Shown here piece after piece: positions 1-11,924 of a DNA stretch of 64,000 nt (position 1 is the first letter of the stretch; every line of letters starts with the position of its first letter). Source of the DNA: Yamagishiella unicocca (lineage: Eukaryota > Chlorophyta > Chlorophyceae > Chlamydomonadales > Volvocaceae); the NCBI GenBank assembly GCA_003116995.1, contig BDSL01000002.1, positions 2,378,001 through 2,442,000 on the forward strand, written 5' to 3'. The notes beneath the pieces were generated by a model, which saw only the letters and a program-made list of their open reading frames with translations, searched no databases and had not been told where the DNA came from. A program made the position numbers and the translations under genes.

Positions 1-70
1 CCTCCTAAGTGGGTTGGTGTTCGGTTCCTGATAGGGGAGCCTATAGCGCAACTTCCCCGTGGGGTGCTAG

Positions 71-108
71 CTGCTGCTGTTTTTGTCTCTTTGCAAAAAC
101 AGCAGCAG
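71..108. repeat. 15-bp perfect inverted repeat (hairpin)
   Basis: The arms are 71-85 (ctgctgctgtttttg) and 94-108 (caaaaacagcagcag), separated by an 8-nt loop. Pairing is perfect over 15 bp. It could be a small folded transcript element or a transposon end; nothing nearby decides between these. Confidence 0.75.
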
Positions 109-204
109 CCGTTGACTGGTAGTAAAAACTGTTGGCTAGTATTGTGGTGGTTTGCCTTAGTTCCGTGGAGTTGGGTTTCGATATCTTTCGTCTCCTTCAG
201 TGTC

Positions 205-262
205 AGGTGATGTGCCCGATGGTTCTGCCTTTTGGTCTGGAACCCACTGTAACAGTTACTAT
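205..262 (+). repeat. Dispersed repeat, copy 1
   Basis: About 50 bp match a second copy at 13788-13845. Shared features are the words cccgatgg, a ttggtctgg-like block, and cccactgtaacagttacta. The 3' part contains the near-palindrome tgtaacagttact (248-260), which recurs at 13828 and 14102. It is probably the remnant of a dispersed element. No coding capacity was recognised. Confidence 0.5.
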
Positions 263-1136
263 TAGTCCGCAATCAAACTGGATGCGGTGATGGTTCGCCT
301 CGCAGGACATCAGTTCCTACAGCGCTGGTGGCAACAGCATGGCACCTTTGGCCACACCTACTTCGTGATCTACTCCTTCCATACCCTCCACCGCTCCACG
401 CATACCTCACTTTCCCCGGCCCGCAACCTTAGCTGTACCCCGCCTGCGCCTCCTGGGTCCTTGTCCCGCTTCGCTTCGCCCTTGTTGCTCTACAGGGCAC
501 CCGCAAGCAAGGCGCCCCGGATCTTACCTCTCCGCAAGCTCTGCATACCTGAAGAAGCACTTCCGGTCGAAAGCAGACGCATGAAGTCAAAAGACACCGG
601 CCGTGCAGCAAGCGTGAATGTACGACAGCCGAAGAATCCCGACATGACATGCGCCCGGTGGCTCTACCTTCATAAGCTTGTGTCCGAGCGACCCGTGGAC
701 CGCTACACTGGCCTCTAAACCATAGAGAAATTAGGAAACATCATCTCTTCCCTTGCTACAGCGAGCCTTCGTACAGGCTTTCGTAGCGTGCACTGCTACA
801 CCCCATAACCAGACCGAATAATCCTCCGCACATGTAGATATGGATCCAGATGTGCCGGCGACATATAGGCACATGTACATGCATGAGACTTGAGCAGTTA
901 CGCGGGCCGGCAAGCGCCGCTGCCTCCATGGCGTCCTTTTCGACAGGCGGCCTGACACGCCGCCGCCTTCGGCAGCTCCGGCTTGACATTTCTAACGATG
1001 GCCCAGTCTTATCATTGTGTAACGGCCCGATCACAAGGTTTCGTAAAGAGCTCCATCTTTGTTCGAATTGCGGTGTGCGGTCGCTTCCCGTCGCGCAATG
1101 TTCTCCAGTGCGTGGGCGGCCACTCGCTGCACATAG

Positions 1137-4100
1137 CTAGTCGAAGTGTACAATGTACTCGGCGTATGCCTGCGTGTTGTCGAACACCGCGACGATCAGG
1201 TTGTCGCCCAGGGCGCCGCCCACATCCCAGGCCGGGTCCACGGCGGCGCCAGCCGCTTGCCCCTGAAGCTGCGGGGCGAGCAGCAGCAGACCCGGTGTGT
1301 TCGTGTTGCCCATATGCACCGAATCTGCCCCCCCTGGAGGCTTTCGCATGCCCGGTGCGCCGAGCGCCATGCGGCCCAGCACCACACGACACAGCATCAT
1401 GGCACCACGCTTGCCAGGGAAGGAGGCAGCAGCGGCAGTTGGCTTCTTGGGCGCCTTTGCGCGAGTCGGCTGTGCTGCCGGCGTAGGCAGGCCCATCCAA
1501 CCTGCAGGGGACATTCGGGGCGATGCCGGCAGGATCATCAGCGTTAGACAGGTACACCGCGTTGGACGTGTTATCCATTACGCCACCTGAACACCTGTAC
1601 GTCACTGGCGCGTCAGCTACGCGTCACCGCCGCATAACCTCATCTACAGCCCACCGCAGCCCTGGGCTCCCTGGGTGGTAGAGGAGGTTATGCGGCTGTG
1701 ACACATAGCTGACGTACGTACCAGTGAAGTACATGTAGTGTACAGCTAAGATACAGGTGTTGTGTCGGAGGGTTACTTGCTGCGAAAACGGTGGTTAGTT
1801 CAGGGGGGATGGGCACATAACGGGCACGACACCAATCGGCGAGAGGTATAAGGTACAGGCGGCTTCCTTCTTCCCCGCCACCCTTTTCCCCACCGCCCAC
1901 AACCCACCCTCAGCGTCCGTACCGTGGGTAGCGGGCGCGGTGTTCTGGGCGAAGAGAGACCATCCCGGCATGTTGGCGGCAACAGGAGCACCCATGCCTG
2001 CCGTGGCTAAGGCCCCAGCAACCGAGTGCCTGGTCGAGTAGCTGATACTGTAGTTCGCATTGGCGGCAAAGTACACCCCCTCGCCCAGGGCGCCAGCCCT
2101 GCAGCGGCAGCAGCAGCAGCGGGACCAGGAGTCCTGACGTGCGAGCTGACAGCCCGGGCCGTGGAGGCAGCCCCGGCGTGCTGTGCAGGGAATGAAACAG
2201 CCGGTGCAAACTGCAGGGGCTATTTTCCTAGATGCGTGCAAGCGACCGGGCAGTGGCAGCCGGGAGGCCATCGTGGTGGGATGGGCGGAGACGCGGGACA
2301 CGCGAAACCTCCAAGCCGCATCATCGAGTGCAATGACCCAACTCCACTTACTCCCGCCTTCGAAACGCCCGCCTGGTATCAGGAGGTTAACGGAAACAGT
2401 ACCGTATCGCAACTAACGCCATGTTGCCGCGTGGCCATGCCAGACTCCCACGCATACCTGTTGCCGGACGCACGGGTGCTGTCACCGCCATCCGTCCTGC
2501 CATGCCCTGGCGGCCGCATCTATTCACCCACCGCAATGACGCTGTCTGCGACAATGTTGAGTCATAGGCACCCAGTGCGCTATCCTGTCCTGCTACTCGC
2601 TCCGTGCCTGCCGCCAACTGCGCTACCGCCCCCTGCCCCGCCGCCCCCTCACCGGTTAGACTCCCGCATGTCGAAGCCGTTTTGAGTCACGGCCTGCACC
2701 ACCTTCGTGGAGGTGCCATGCCACAGGTAGTACTCGTGCAGTTTCGGCTGGGGGCCCTTGGACTTGGCCCCCTGGTTCAGCAGCGTTTGGATTTCTCTGA
2801 GGCGGGGACCAGGAGGTGGGGGTTCAGCTAGAAAACCAGTGGGATCGACGCAGTAGGGCGCGGGCCAAGCGCTGCTGTCAGCAAACATCTAAGGCTGTGA
2901 AGCGCCGTCCAATGGGTCGAGGAAGGGCAACAGGTTGAGGAAGGACAACGGGTTGAGAGTGCTCGACCGGAACGAATGGAGGCGGCGGGACGGTGGCGGC
3001 GCCGTCTTCCTGGTTGCAGTTGGGGAGTCCGGAGGCAAGGGGCCGGTTCGTGACGTACGGCACACGGCAACTCAAATCCGTATTGCACTGGGGGGTGCCA
3101 TGTCCGTGCACCGTGCGAAGGCCCTTTCGCATCCCTCCCCCAACGTCTTCCCTTCCGTACACGGGTTTCCCTTGCAACCTCCCCCATGTGTACGACAACC
3201 GTGTGTGCAACTGCCGCCCCACCTCCGGCGGATGCAGTACTTGGTCCACAGCCTCCAGTTCTGAACCCGCTCCACGCGCACGACTCTGCTGCGCGACAGG
3301 CCGCTGGCCTTCTGCGGGGACCGGCACCGGGGCCACGGCACAGAGCACCGGCAAACCAAGTAAAACCAAGTAAACCGGCAAACCACGACAATGCGAATCG
3401 ACACCACGTTACAGGTACACTGTACTAACGTTGCTGGAGAAAAGTCCCAACACGCCAACTAGAGGGGGGCCAGGGGCAGGGATCGTCAGAGGTTAGGCAG
3501 CCGGCGAGTTGGGCTGGGCGTGGGGCTGGGCGCGACAGCTCTAGCACGCCTGTGTAGTACAGAACCCGAGTCCGTGTGTACAAGCGTCAGGGTGTGCGTA
3601 ACGAGATGGTTGCACACCCCGCCCGGCCAGGCCGAGCGCACCTCGAAGCGGGCTAGCACACGCTCCAGCTCCTCCCGCAGCGCCTGGTCACGAGCCGCCT
3701 TGGTAGCGGCCGCCTTGGCGGCGGCGTCCAAGCCGGATGCGCCGTCCGCCGCCGCCGCCGCCGCCCGTCGCTGGCGGTTGAGGAGAGCCATGATCCCTCC
3801 GCAGTCGGCGGCCTGCGATGCCGCCATACGATGAGGCAAGGGGCAATGGTCACTGGCCGCGAACGCTCACACCGCCCAAGCGGGCCGTATGCGCCAGCAC
3901 ACCGGATATCCAAGTCGTTCTATCCGCCAAGCCCTGCACCCAGTCCCAACGTCCGCCACCGCAGGCCTGCCCGCTACCCCCAGCCCCCACCTCCATCGCC
4001 AAGCTGGTCGCGTCGTCCATGCTTCCGTTGCAGTGCCGCAGCAGGTCGGTAGCGTCGCTGCGGCTGAGGCCGTTGGCCACCAGCTCCTCCACGTCAGCTG

Positions 4101-7100
4101 GGTTCAGGGGGGAGGGTGCGAAGGGGCCGCCGGAGTCTGCGGCGGCCGTCGAGCTGGTGCCGGCCAACTGGTCGCCTGGGTGGGTGAGTGGGGTCCAGGC
4201 GGGTGAAGCGGCAGGGTGAGGCAGGGTAAGGAACGGGTCGCGGTGTACGGACGATGATTTTGCAATCTCGCCGCGTGTCACATTGCGTGCGGTAAGTAAG
4301 GATTTCATGACCGCAATTGACAGGTCCATCGGCAGGGGCCGGAATGCGCCTCGCGAGAACGCGGGATAAGCAAGCCCAGCCCGCATCTACCCGGAAGCGG
4401 CAGCACCACCAACTTGACGCCGAAGCCCTCCTCCTGGCGCATGGGCTCCCAGTGCGGCGGCGGCGGCGCCGACAGCACCACATCGCCGCCAGCGGGGGCG
4501 CCGGTGGGAGCTCCGAAGCCATGGCGGGGCGCGGCCGCGCTGGGCCCCGCGCCTGCGCCAGGGCCAGCACCGGGGCCGCTGGCAGCCGCCGTCAGGAGGG
4601 CCTGTGCTGCCAGGTCTTGCACCTGCGGACGGCAGCAGCCCGGATCGGTGGTGCCGTTGGGAGCCCTCCCTGTCCCCCCTTGATCCAGCCTTTTCCCTTG
4701 TTCCTCTGCTCGCTGACCACAAGCTACGGCAGCCCCCCAGCCCTAAAACCCTAAACGCTTCGAAACAGCCCCTCCGACGTCCCCCTGCATCCACTTCTTC
4801 CCAACCGTAAAACCCTAAACCTCGCGGGCCCACCTTGGCCTCCAGGCGCTTCTTGGCTCTCCGCTCCTCCTCCAACTTCGCGGTCGCCTCCTCCAGCTGC
4901 GCAAGCATCGCCGCCATCGCCGCATCTGCCGCCATCTGGTCCACGCCCCCATCAGCACCCGCCCTGCCGCCGCCGCCGACTGCTCCTGCCGCCCCAGCCC
5001 CGCCTCCGGACGGCCACGCACCCGCTGATGCCCCCACCGCCGCAGTGTCGACAAAAGCGGTCGCAGCGCGGCATTGTGACGGCCGCAGCCGCGGCGAGGC
5101 GGCTGCGTCAGGCAGATTGGGCCCAGAGCCGGCGCCGGGCGCAGGCGCCCCTCTCACCTCGTCCGTCAGGTCCAACACCTGCGAGTCCTCACGACCGGCA
5201 CCGGACGCAGGCGGCCGCCGGCCCGGGCCGCAGCGCTCCGCCCGCTGTGCTGCGGCCTGGGCCGCAGATATGGGTAGAGGCGCAGCACTCGCTTGGCTGG
5301 CGGGTATGGCGTGCGTTATGAGGGGAGCAGCTCGCCGTCCGGCCGCTGCGTGGCCGGCCACCTCGGGCGTCCCCAACAGGTCAATCACCTCCGAAACCTT
5401 CCCGTTGGCGGTTGTGGCAATGCGGGCCGCGCTGCCTTCGACTTCTTGGATGTCGGAATCGCTGGAGAGGAGCCGGGAGCGGAACCGGGGCTGCACAACG
5501 TCACCGTCGCCTTGCCGCCGCCGCTCCTTTCGAACAGGCTGTCGCCCTGCTGCTGCTGCTGCCGCTGCCCCATCCGAGTGCGGCCAGTGCTCCGAAACAT
5601 CCACCAGGATAGCGTCGCCGTCAGAGGACGCCGCGGCCCGCTTGGCGCGCCCACCACCGACAGCGACCTCAACCATGTCGCCATCGTCATCGTGGTCGTC
5701 TTGAGCTGCCGCCTTGCGCTTCTGGCCTGGTGGCCTTAGAGCCGCAGCCGCAGGGCCAAACTGCCGGGCTGCGTGCACCGGTGGCCGCACCCTAGCCCCA
5801 CGCGGCACAACCCGCCCTGTGATGACATCATCATCGTCACTATCGTCCAGCAGTAGGATGGCCGTTTGTGGAAGTTGAGCACCAGGGCCTGCGGCAGAGG
5901 CTGGCGGAGGGGCGCCAGCGGCGCCGAGGTGACTACCGTCTGCGGCGCCGCTAGCTCCAGGGGGGCCTGACGGCAGAGGCTGCGGCTGCGTGGCCGGGCG
6001 CTGCTGCTGGGCTCGGGTGCGACTGCGTGTCTGACGCGCCGGCACGCCACTCGCTGCTGGTACCGCTGCTGTTGAGCCGGTGGCGGCGGCCGGCGGGGCT
6101 GCGACGACGCCACCACCTGCCTGCGCGGCGGCAGCTGCGGCTGTTGCTGTCCCAATTGCGGTGCCGAGCCCAGCAGCCAACCCCTGGATGGGCGCCGTGC
6201 CCGGTTGCGGAAAGGTGCCAGCGTTCGCCTGTCTGTCGCCCGCCGCCGCTCTTCGGCCGCTCCATCCATGATTGGCCATCGTCCTGTTGTACGCAGATTG
6301 TGCCTCCCACATCGAGTACTCCGACAGGCACTGGCGGCCCAGCGCCAGATCCACACGCAGGGGCCCGCTGGTGCCGCCGGGTCCGGTGGCAGTGCGTACG
6401 GCAGTAACCTGAGCTCGAGGGAGGGTGCGAGGCAAGGCGCGCGTCGCAGTTCTCCAGCCCAAGATAAGTCATTGCCTCCGCTCCCCTCAGCTCGCCCAGG
6501 CCCTGCTTCACCGTCAGTCTCCTCGCCACCCGGTAGTTCGTTAAAAACCCTCCGTTCACTTCCGGTCTCCCTCCATGTCATCCCGCCTCGAAACCCATCT
6601 ACGACATATGCATTTCGGTAGCCACGCAGCCAACCCATCACAACGTGGGCCCGCCCCTCCACATCCACATCCTACTTTTCAATGCCGACCCACGGGTTTC
6701 CTCTCGTACCCCCTGCACACCCAAGCATGTGGGTTCCCGAGCACTGCTAAATGTTTAATGTTCTTCATTTAGCCTTACACCAGCACCAGCCCCCACACCC
6801 CCCCACTCACACTTCCGCACACGCCTCCACCACACACGGGTTTTCTCGCTGTCCCCGCACCTCCGTGTGCAACATGTTGGCCAGCACCAGCACCAGCACC
6901 CCCTCCACGCCGTAGTCCATCTGCCAGCCGCCCGGCCCGCCGGTGGGCACCAGCGTCTCGATGCACACCGAGCCGCCGGCGGTGATGTGGCCGGTGTACA
7001 TAACACAGCGGGGGCTCACAACCCGGAGGAAGAAGGGGTTCTGAGGCACAAGGCACATTCAAAAATTTGACACAGACAAAGAGGCGCCAATTTATCAGGG

Positions 7101-7662
7101 ACCTAGGGGCCGGCAGGAAGCCAGTGCCGTACGCAGGCCGCTTACGGTGGGGTAATCAGGTGGGAAATTAACCTCCATGAGCAAGTAGTCCTGTCCAAAC
7201 TTGCTGCCCAGCTCCTGGAGGTCCTTGTTGAGCTGCTTGCCGGCGGGCAGATCTTCGTCGAAGTTCTGAGCCCGGAAGCGCCAGCGGTACAGATCATCGT
7301 TGACCTGGCGGGCGTTTGGGCCGGGGGCCAGGATGCATAGCACGGCGTCGGCAGGCGCGGCGCGCGTTCAAAAGGATTGCGTGCGCTAACGTTAGGGAGG
7401 TGCTCCGGTGGAGTAGAAGGGGCATGAGGCAGGCGTTGTGGGTGATCCGGGCTGCCTCCCGCAGTCACGCTGGGAGGGGCCACTGCTGAAATGATCAAAC
7501 GCGGCACTGAAGCTCCAAATTAGCACTTACCACAGCAACATGTGACAGCTGTGGTCTTTCGCCAATCGTCAGCGGGGAGCGTTGCAGGGCCTTGAGTTCC
7601 GCAGAAATGCGCTTCGTCCCATTGAAGCGCTTCCAAGTCACGTCTCCGCCTGGCTTCGCCAT
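1137..7662 (-). CDS. UBC-UBA-PARP fusion protein (predicted ADP-ribosyltransferase with UBE2Q-type E2 domain)
   Basis: Eleven exons: 7662-7531, 7304-7146, 7040-6861, 6408-4834, 4622-4391, 4175-3991, 3812-3642, 3311-3223, 2796-2653, 2098-1908, 1501-1137. All phases agree and give 1,140 aa. Residues 1-206 form a ubiquitin-conjugating fold of the UBE2Q type: NFPPDYP, then GGSVCIETL with candidate catalytic Cys123, then the UBE2Q-like tail YSMWEAQSAYNRTMANHGW. Residues 207-650 are low-complexity with acidic SUMO-interaction-like motifs (VIDLLG, VLDLTDE), followed by a coiled coil (about 656-682). A UBA domain lies near 781-821. The PARP catalytic domain (about 879-1140) keeps the H-Y-E triad: His934 (YLWHGTS), Tyr965 (GEGVYFA), Glu1134 (AEYIVHF). 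The likely role is ADP-ribosylation coupled to ubiquitin recognition or transfer. The exon 10/11 junction is the least certain. Fungal relatives carry UBC after PARP; here it is first. Confidence 0.85.
4735..4822. repeat. Interstitial telomere-like units
   Basis: Intron 4 of the PARP gene contains ccctaaaaccctaaac and aaaaccctaaacc, that is, CCCTAAAA/CCCTAAA units. Chlamydomonas telomeres use TTTTAGGG. Similar units lie in other introns near 32038, 38006, 42371 and 50733. Confidence 0.5.
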
Positions 7663-7996
7663 CAGCTCAGATGATGAGATCCTCTAGAGGCGCACTCAAG
7701 CGTCAAATGGCGAGGCTTAGCAAGAGCAGTGGATGTGTAAGTATGGGGACAGCTGAAGCAAAGTGGTGCGTAGTTGCGTACTTGCGTATGCGACGTGTAA
7801 GTATGAACCAGTAAATTGATTACGATACCGTGAAGGGAATGGCCGAGATGGGAAGAGAGCGGAAGAAATACGGGATGCGGGGGCCGGCGTGCTGCGCCTG
7901 CTGGGGAGGGCCCCAATGCCTGAACCCTGAACGGAAGAGCGGTCGATAAGTACGTTATTGGCCAATTAACAGTTCAATTCAGACGTGTAGTTACAA
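7663..7996. promoter_or_regulatory. Bidirectional promoter region (PARP gene / flavin-reductase-like gene)
   Basis: These 334 bp separate two divergent start codons (7662 on minus, 7997 on plus), so both core promoters and 5' UTRs should lie here unless the UTRs contain introns. A palindrome attggccaat (7957-7966), two overlapping inverted CCAAT boxes, sits 31 bp upstream of the plus-strand ATG. No convincing TATA box was seen. Confidence 0.4.
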
Positions 7997-8977
7997 ATGC
8001 ACCGTAACCACAGCGTTCTGCATTTGCCGACTTCCCGCTTGCAGCGGAGCTGCGCTCTCACCAAGCCGCGGGCGGCCGTCGACCAGACGGTGCCTCTTTA
8101 CACAAAATTCAGCCAACCTGTATATAGCTTGGCTTCGAAGGGCTCTGGTCCCAACGGACGAAGCTCATTGAACCTTGTGACGTATGCCTCGCCAATTGCA
8201 ATTAAGCCGGACCGCTGTTTTGCGCTCGGTCTTTACGTGGGCACCGTCAGCCATACCAACATGAAAGAGCACAAGCGGGGCGTGTTGCAGGTGCGTTGGG
8301 TCGCCTCTCGCCATCCTGTGTCAGCCCTCAAGGTCTTTCGCCCGCAGGTGTTGCGATCACACCATGCGCCTCTTTTCCATCTGCTCGGAAAGACCAGCGC
8401 ACGAGACGTTAACAAGCATGCAGCCATTCAACAGGCGGGGTTTCGTCTGACGGAACGCTATGGCATGCTGACGCTTGAAGGTAGGCGCGTAGCGGGCACA
8501 CGACGGCACGTGTGTGGTCCGGGGCCGGCAGCAGGCATATCCTTCGCAAGCAGGACTCAGGGGACGTCCCTGGCTGCTATGAGGGAGATCTGGCTGCTAT
8601 GCGGGAGATTTGCAGGTGTGGTGCCAAGTTAGAGACTCTTTCGCTCCTCTCCGCTCCTACCCCCCAGACGCTGCCAGCGTTATGGAGCTGGAGGCGGTTT
8701 CAGACTTCATGCCATGCGGTGCGTGCTTGGAATATTGTGGGTAGTTACTAGGGACTGAGGCCGATGGGGCATTGTGGCGTTTGTTCTGCTCGCTGCTGTG
8801 TGTTGTCCAACCCTGCTGTCCCCGATCCCCAAACCCGTTCCGTCCTATCCGGGAAACTGCTGAAACACAGGTGACCACGACGTGGTGCTTTGCCGGGTTG
8901 CCAATTATGAGAATCTGTGCGAAGATCCGCAAGATGTGTTGTATACGTCGGCTCTCCGTGCTGCTGGGTACATGTAA
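7997..8977 (+). CDS. Flavin reductase-like (FMN-binding split-barrel) protein, probably organellar
   Basis: Four exons: 7997-8290, 8348-8480, 8668-8718, 8871-8977 (194 aa). The N-terminus (MHRNHSVLHLPTSRLQRSCA) is basic, Ser/Arg-rich and free of acidic residues, as in a plastid or mitochondrial transit peptide. The mature part follows the algal/plant flavin-reductase-like pattern: LVTYASPIAIKP, FALGLYVGTVSH, then HAPLFHLLGKTSARDVNK, then MELEAVSDFMPCGDHDVVLC, ending YTSALRAAGYM. Such proteins bind FMN in a split beta-barrel and reduce flavin or act as diflavin partners; the substrate cannot be read from sequence. All splice sites are GT..AG and the phases agree. The last two exons are under 60 codons each and easily missed. 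Confidence 0.8.
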
Positions 8978-9121
8978 GGGACGGCCCCAACTAAGAATCC
9001 CACGATGCGGCTGGGATGCCGTCACGCACTGTAATCGCACTGTTACGGAATACTCTGAAGGATTATTACGACACGTATCCTCAACATCACAGAAGCCATA
9101 CAGTTCTGCTCCTCTGCTTGT

Positions 9122-9126
9122 TGTAA
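9122..9126 (+). terminator. Candidate poly(A) signal TGTAA
   Basis: TGTAA lies 145 nt after the flavin-reductase-like stop codon and 74 nt before the TAF8 start. TGTAA is the usual poly(A) signal in Chlamydomonas relatives. Confidence 0.45.
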
Positions 9127-9199
9127 CTGCTCCCCAACCCGCAAAACAGTGCACATTCAACCGTTAACATCATGCAATAGCTGTAAGCATAGGGATAAA

Positions 9200-10869
9200 A
9201 TGGCCGAGGATTACTCTCGGCGGGTGGCGCGGGTTGTCGCGGCCCAAATGGCAGAACTGACGGGGTTCGAGGCCGCACAGGAGTCAGCAATAGAGGTCAT
9301 GTCGGAGCTTCTTATAAAGTATATCCAAGAGGTCTGCACAGCAGCACATTCGTACGCGGAGATGGCGCACCGCACCGATTTCAACATTTGTGACCTTAAT
9401 TTGGCGCTCGGCGACGTGGGCACATCCATGGACGATTTACGAAAATATCTCGATAGCTGGTTGGCTGAGCAGGTGAGCCTGAAAGGAATGCTTGGTGCCA
9501 CGGGTTTTGAACGCGCCAACCTGCCTAACGGACCCCAAAGACACAACATGCTCAACCACACATGCAAAGAGCTGGTCCTATTTATAGAACCTGAATTCAC
9601 GTCATACCCGGTCACCCGGTCCTTCCCAGAGGGCGAACACCGCCTGCGGGCCCCACGAACACACACACCCAGCTGCCTCTTCCTTGCTGTTGCAACGAAG
9701 CCGCCTGGCTTCCGTACGTACATGCGGCAAACAGGGTTATTGACACGTCGCTGGATGACCCACTGCCCTAGCCTGCCCCGCGCAGCCAGTGCGCGTCCGC
9801 TTTACAGCCCTTCAAGAAGGCAGCCCCAGCCTGCACGACGGCCCCCAGACTGTACCCATCATGCCGTCCCCCCACGGCCCCAGCACCCCCTCAACACACA
9901 AACACCCCCCCACACACACAAACACACCACGGTAGAAAAACACGCCGCATGCCTCAACACCCTTCCCGCCTCCCCCTGCTTCCCCAGGGCCCCGGCTCCT
10001 TTGACCAGGGTTTTGTGCACCCGCTGCCCGCCGAGTACCCCGTCCGTGCGCCCGGCCGCTCGCTGCCCAGCTGGGAAGAGCGGCGCGAGGAGGCCCCCGC
10101 CCACATCCCGCCCTGGCTGCCCTCCTTCCCCGACCGCCACACATACGTGCGCACCGCCGCCTTCCCCGGACATGAGGAGGACCCCGTTAAGCAGAGCGAG
10201 GTACGGGCTGGGAAGGCTGGGAGGACAACCCACCACAACCCAGCTAGCGAGTTCTGCAGTCTCCAACCGTCTCCATCCCGCCCCCGCTACGCCGCACTTC
10301 CTCCTTGCTGCCGAGTGTGCTCGCTGCACCTCTTGACCCCCTTTCCATCTCCACCCTCTCCCCGCCACCCCGCTTCCCGCAACCATCCAACTCCCGGCCC
10401 ACGCCTCGGGCCGCAGGTCATCCGTCAAACCCGGCGCCAGGCCGCCAAGACCACCCTCACCTTCAAGCAGCAGCTCCTGGCGGTGCCTCCGCACCCGGGC
10501 GATGTGGCGGTGGGCAGCAACCCCTTCCTAGGGGTACCCATCGTGGAGCTGGTGGGGCCGCCGGCAGCTGGGGGACTGGCCGCGGCGGATGCTGCCGGCG
10601 CCGGGCCCAGTGGCGCCGGACAGCCAGCCGTCGGCCTGGGCAAGGACGTCGTACACCCCGTGTCGACAGCGTTTGAGCCCGTCGTGGGACCTGTGATGGA
10701 GGAAGGGGGCCCATCGGGCGCGGGCGGCGGCGGGACGGCGATGGGCGAGGACCGGCGGCGGGACATGGACGCGACGGTTAAGTGGCAACAGGTCCAGGAC
10801 GCACAGTCAGGTGGGCGGTCGGTTCCGGAGCGGGCGATTGGGGCGTTGAGGCGCGGCGGTGGACAATAA
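9200..10869 (+). CDS. TAF8: TFIID subunit TAF8
   Basis: Three exons: 9200-9472, 9988-10200, 10417-10869 (312 aa, close to the 310 aa of human TAF8). Residues 1-91 form the bromodomain-associated histone fold (VVAAQMAELTGFEAAQESA, then SYAEMAHRTDFNICDLNLAL), which in TFIID pairs with TAF10. Exon 2 carries the TAF8 C-terminal domain signature IPPWLPSFPDRHTYVRT. Exon 3 (VIRQTRRQAAKTTLTFKQQL) continues into a Gly/Ala-rich tail not expected to be folded. The ATG at 9200 was chosen because the histone fold starts right after it. It lies only 222 bp after the flavin-reductase-like stop, so its promoter overlaps that gene's 3' end. Confidence 0.9.
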
Positions 10870-11824
10870 TTAGGCGGAAGGGGTTGCGGGCAATGGGCGG
10901 GGGTGCTGGTGTGGGTGGTTCGTTCGGACGGGCGCGTCAACTGAGGTTTGTCACCTGATGGCATAACGCCCCACGGGGTGGTGGTGCTGCGACTGAAACG
11001 CCGCGATTCATATTGGCGGGCACTTGGCCAATGCGTCGGCTGGAAAGGGGCCATCAATTTTGTCCTAAACGCCGGCCTGGGCTCAGCCTGCTACGCCTCG
11101 GGCATTTCCCCTGACATCATGGGATCTGAAGCTGGACGCCGGGTTTTACCGGTGCCTGGGTCTGGCACCAGCGGAAGCCTCCCATGCCCTCAAGCAGCCC
11201 TGCTACTGCTATCGCCTCCATAGCCCCACAGTCGTTGTTCTTCTGGCTTCCAAACGCTTCCCCCCTTCGACTACCTGGTCACCTGTCCTCCAGGCTCCAC
11301 CTCGATGGGCCTCCCGGCGGGTTACACGCTGGACTTCGCTACACGCGTGCAGCGGCAGGGGCTGGCGTTCGCGCCGCGGCGAGTGACGGAGGACGCGTTC
11401 GGGAGTCGCGGCGGTGAGGAGATGCAGGGCAGCCGCTTCAGCGCCCGCTCGAGGAGCAGCAGGTGCGGTGGGAAGGGCGCGCAGGGCAGGGCGGCCGGGG
11501 TCATCAAGAGCGGCAGAGTGGTTTCGGGGCGTGGTACGGACGACGAAGAGCACTGAGTGGGAGGCTCTGGTTGCGTCTCAAAGAGGAGGCCGCGGGGCAT
11601 GGTTACGGCTTAGGAAGGGGCGAATGAGCCGGGTAGGCGGTGCCGAGGAGCATGTGGACCTTGGAAACAGCGTAAGGGCTGGGGATAAGGGCTGGGCCCG
11701 CTAGGCGACCGGCACAACCACAGGCGCCTCTGCAACTGCACTGCCTCTTAGTCGCCGGCACCGTTGCCCGCCTGTACGTCTATTACGTAGAGATGCCTTT
11801 TGTCTGCGGCTCGTGCTTATTCAG

Positions 11825-11924
11825 GTACGACATTGGCGATGAACGCAAGAAGGCCGAGCACATCCTGGCGCAGGCCGCGGAGGTCAAGGGCCACGCGGGG
11901 GCGGAACATACGTTCGATGACTGA
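11825..11924 (+). CDS. Possible terminal exon of an unrecognised gene
   Basis: After a pyrimidine-poor acceptor (ttattcag) an open stretch encodes YDIGDERKKAEHILAQAAEV and ends GAEHTFDD-stop at 11922-11924. Its third codon positions are strongly G/C, like the real exons nearby, and its composition is that of a soluble helical tail. No family was recognised. Upstream exons might include the open segment near 11301-11556. It could equally be a chance frame. Confidence 0.25.

Larger units (their letters stand above)
1..1136. other. Left flank with no supported gene
   Basis: This is the region downstream of the minus-strand PARP gene. It holds a short perfect hairpin (71-108) and one copy of a dispersed repeat (about 205-262). 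A 143-codon open frame at 287-718 (+) has no recognisable motif and no family resemblance, so it is not called as a gene. The 3' UTR of the PARP gene should lie here, but I found no clear TGTAA signal on the minus strand. Confidence 0.5.

Noticed and set aside
287..718. Plus-strand 143-codon frame
   Set aside because: There is no recognised domain, and its composition does not look like the real exons here. The region overlaps the expected PARP 3' end.
4835..5704. Long plus-strand open frame (289 codons) opposite the PARP gene
   Set aside because: It is the antisense of the disordered PARP exon. High GC leaves few stops, and no domain or consistent splice sites were found.
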